Below, in pieces: positions 5,279-6,325 of a stretch of DNA of 6,325 nt. The notes under the pieces were generated by a model. The model worked only from the letters and a program-made list of their open reading frames with translations. It was not told the origin of the DNA and made no database searches. Source of the DNA: an uncultured Steroidobacter sp. (GTDB lineage: Bacteria; Pseudomonadota; Gammaproteobacteria; Steroidobacterales; Steroidobacteraceae); NCBI GenBank assembly GCA_946478975.1, contig CAMLEO010000361.1, forward strand, positions 1 through 6,325. Direction: 5' to 3'. The translations under genes were made by a program, and so were the position numbers. Position 1 is the first letter of the stretch. Each line of letters begins with the position of its first letter.

Positions 5279-6325
5279 TCAGGGCGCGGCGTTCAGCGCC
5301 CGTTCCAGGTCCGCGATCAGGTCGTCCGCATCCTCTATGCCAATGGACAGGCGCATGGTCCGGTCGGTCACCGCGGCCCATTGCTGCTCCTGGGTGTTCA
5401 GGCCCCGGGGCTTCATCAACTGCCCGGGCTGCACCAAAGATTCCGTCGAGCCCACGCTCGCAGCCATGACAAACAGCTTCAAGGCATTCGCAAAGGCTGT
5501 CGGCGACACGCCCTGTTTCAGATCCATCGACACCATCGCGCCGAAGTCATGCATCTGGCGTTGCGCGAGCTGATGCTGTGGATGTGAGCTCAAGCCCGGA
5601 TAAACGACCCGCTCCACCTTCGGATGCGTCTCCAGAAAGCGCGCGATCTGCAAAGCGTTCGCGCATTGGCGTTCGTATCGCAAGGTATATGTTTTCAAGC
5701 CGCGCTGGATCAGAAACGCCGCATGCGGATCGAGCGTCGCGCCGATGACGATGAAATCCTGGCGCATTTGCGCGATCAGCTCCGAACGCGCGATCACCGC
5801 TCCACCCATCACGTCGCCGTGGCCCGATGCATATTTCGTCAGGCTGTGCACGAACACATCGATGTCGAACTGCCCGTGGTTGTGAAATCCGGCGAAGGTG
5901 TTGTCCAGCACTGTCAGCGCGCCATGCTTGCGAGCGGCTGCGGTAATGCGTTCGATATCGGCAATCTTGAGCACCGGATTGGTCGGCGATTCGAACATCA
6001 CCAACCGGGTCGGCCTGCTCGCCAGCGCCTGCTCGATGCCCGCCACGTCTTCAATAGACAGCATCGTATGCGTCACGCCATATCGGGACAGCACGCGCCG
6101 GATCATGTAACGGGTCGGCTGATACATTTCCGCGAACTGGATGATGTGATCGCCCTGCTTGCACAGGGCCAGCAACGCGAGATTCACCGCCGCCACGCCG
6201 GACGCGGTAAGCAAACATTCATCCCTGCCCTGCAGCTCCGCCAAAGTCTGGCCGAGCTGCTCCAGTGTCGGATTGGTGACCCGCGAATATTGAAAGCCTT
6301 CACGCTGGCCGATGCGCCGGTGAAG
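5279..6325 (-). CDS. Cys/Met-metabolism PLP-dependent enzyme (cystathionine gamma-synthase/lyase family), N-terminus outside window
   Basis: The frame is open from the right edge (6325) to TGA at 5279-5281 and gives 348 residues of an enzyme usually near 390-400. About 40 N-terminal residues are therefore missing. The TTG at 6242-6244 is internal, since conserved sequence continues upstream of it (GFQYSRVTNPTLEQL). In window numbering, Y13-S14-R15 is the motif that contacts the neighbouring subunit's PLP phosphate. S42-G43 is in the phosphate-binding turn. Y68 is the tyrosine expected to stack on the cofactor. D141-N-T-F holds the pyridine nitrogen, and S161-L-T-K164 carries the Schiff-base lysine, followed by GHGDVMGG. 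R325 in RLSIGIED binds the substrate carboxylate. All catalytic landmarks are present, so it should be an active cytosolic transsulfuration-type enzyme. The family includes cystathionine gamma-synthase, cystathionine beta- and gamma-lyases, O-acyl-homoserine sulfhydrylase and methionine gamma-lyase. Y-Q-P-T replaces the common Y-G-G-T and SGVAA replaces SGMAA, so I do not assign the reaction. Confidence 0.9.
   Translation of the reverse strand, partial: LHRRIGQREGFQYSRVTNPTLEQLGQTLAELQGRDECLLTASGVAAVNLALLALCKQGDHIIQFAEMYQPTRYMIRRVLSRYGVTHTMLSIEDVAGIEQALASRPTRLVMFESPTNPVLKIADIERITAAARKHGALTVLDNTFAGFHNHGQFDIDVFVHSLTKYASGHGDVMGGAVIARSELIAQMRQDFIVIGATLDPHAAFLIQRGLKTYTLRYERQCANALQIARFLETHPKVERVVYPGLSSHPQHQLAQRQMHDFGAMVSMDLKQGVSPTAFANALKLFVMAASVGSTESLVQPGQLMKPRGLNTQEQQWAAVTDRTMRLSIGIEDADDLIADLERALNAAP

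Noticed and set aside
1..6325. CRISPR array, toxin-antitoxin pair, mobile element or phage remnant
   Set aside because: No regularly spaced repeats, no small gene pair of that kind, and no transposase, integrase or terminal inverted repeats were found on either strand.

Overview
The window is about 60% G+C by eye and tightly packed. It carries Tat and Sec signal peptides, a YhbW-type flavin monooxygenase, and short intergenic regions with clear GAGGAG ribosome binding sites. This suggests a high-GC proteobacterium. A gammaproteobacterium of the Steroidobacter/Nevskiales/Xanthomonadales kind is a guess from gene content, not proven. No rRNA, tRNA, CRISPR array, insertion sequence or phage gene was seen.

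Layout. (1) Positions 1-170, minus strand: the first 56 codons of a UDP-glycosyltransferase-like protein that runs off the left edge. (2) Positions 312-740, plus strand: a small exported cupin with a twin-arginine-like leader, divergent from the glycosyltransferase. (3) Positions 741-4356, minus strand, in transcription order: a YhbW-type luciferase-like monooxygenase (4356 to 3370); a 570-residue envelope protein (3314 to 1602) combining a DUF4034/TPR/Sel1-like periplasmic part, membrane segments and a C-terminal bacterial PH-like domain; and a secreted 249-residue protein of unknown function (1490 to 741). Gaps of 55 and 111 bases allow one transcript, but a 9-bp perfect dyad in the second gap may separate or regulate the last gene. 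The last gene's stop codon directly abuts the stop codon of the convergent cupin. (4) Positions 4545-5159, minus strand: a small secreted protein built of two 83-residue tandem repeats, followed by an intrinsic terminator (4453-4488). (5) Positions 5279-6325, minus strand: most of a Cys/Met-metabolism PLP enzyme (cystathionine gamma-synthase/lyase fold) whose N-terminus lies beyond the right edge.

The genes do not form a recognisable defence, secretion or biosynthetic system. The common thread is the cell envelope: four of the seven products have export signals. The remaining three are a soluble flavin oxidoreductase, a PLP enzyme and a glycosyltransferase. The points most worth a second look are the unusual fusion protein, the internally duplicated secreted protein, and the palindromes in front of the two secreted-protein genes. 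I see no convincing evidence for a wholly new biological system here.
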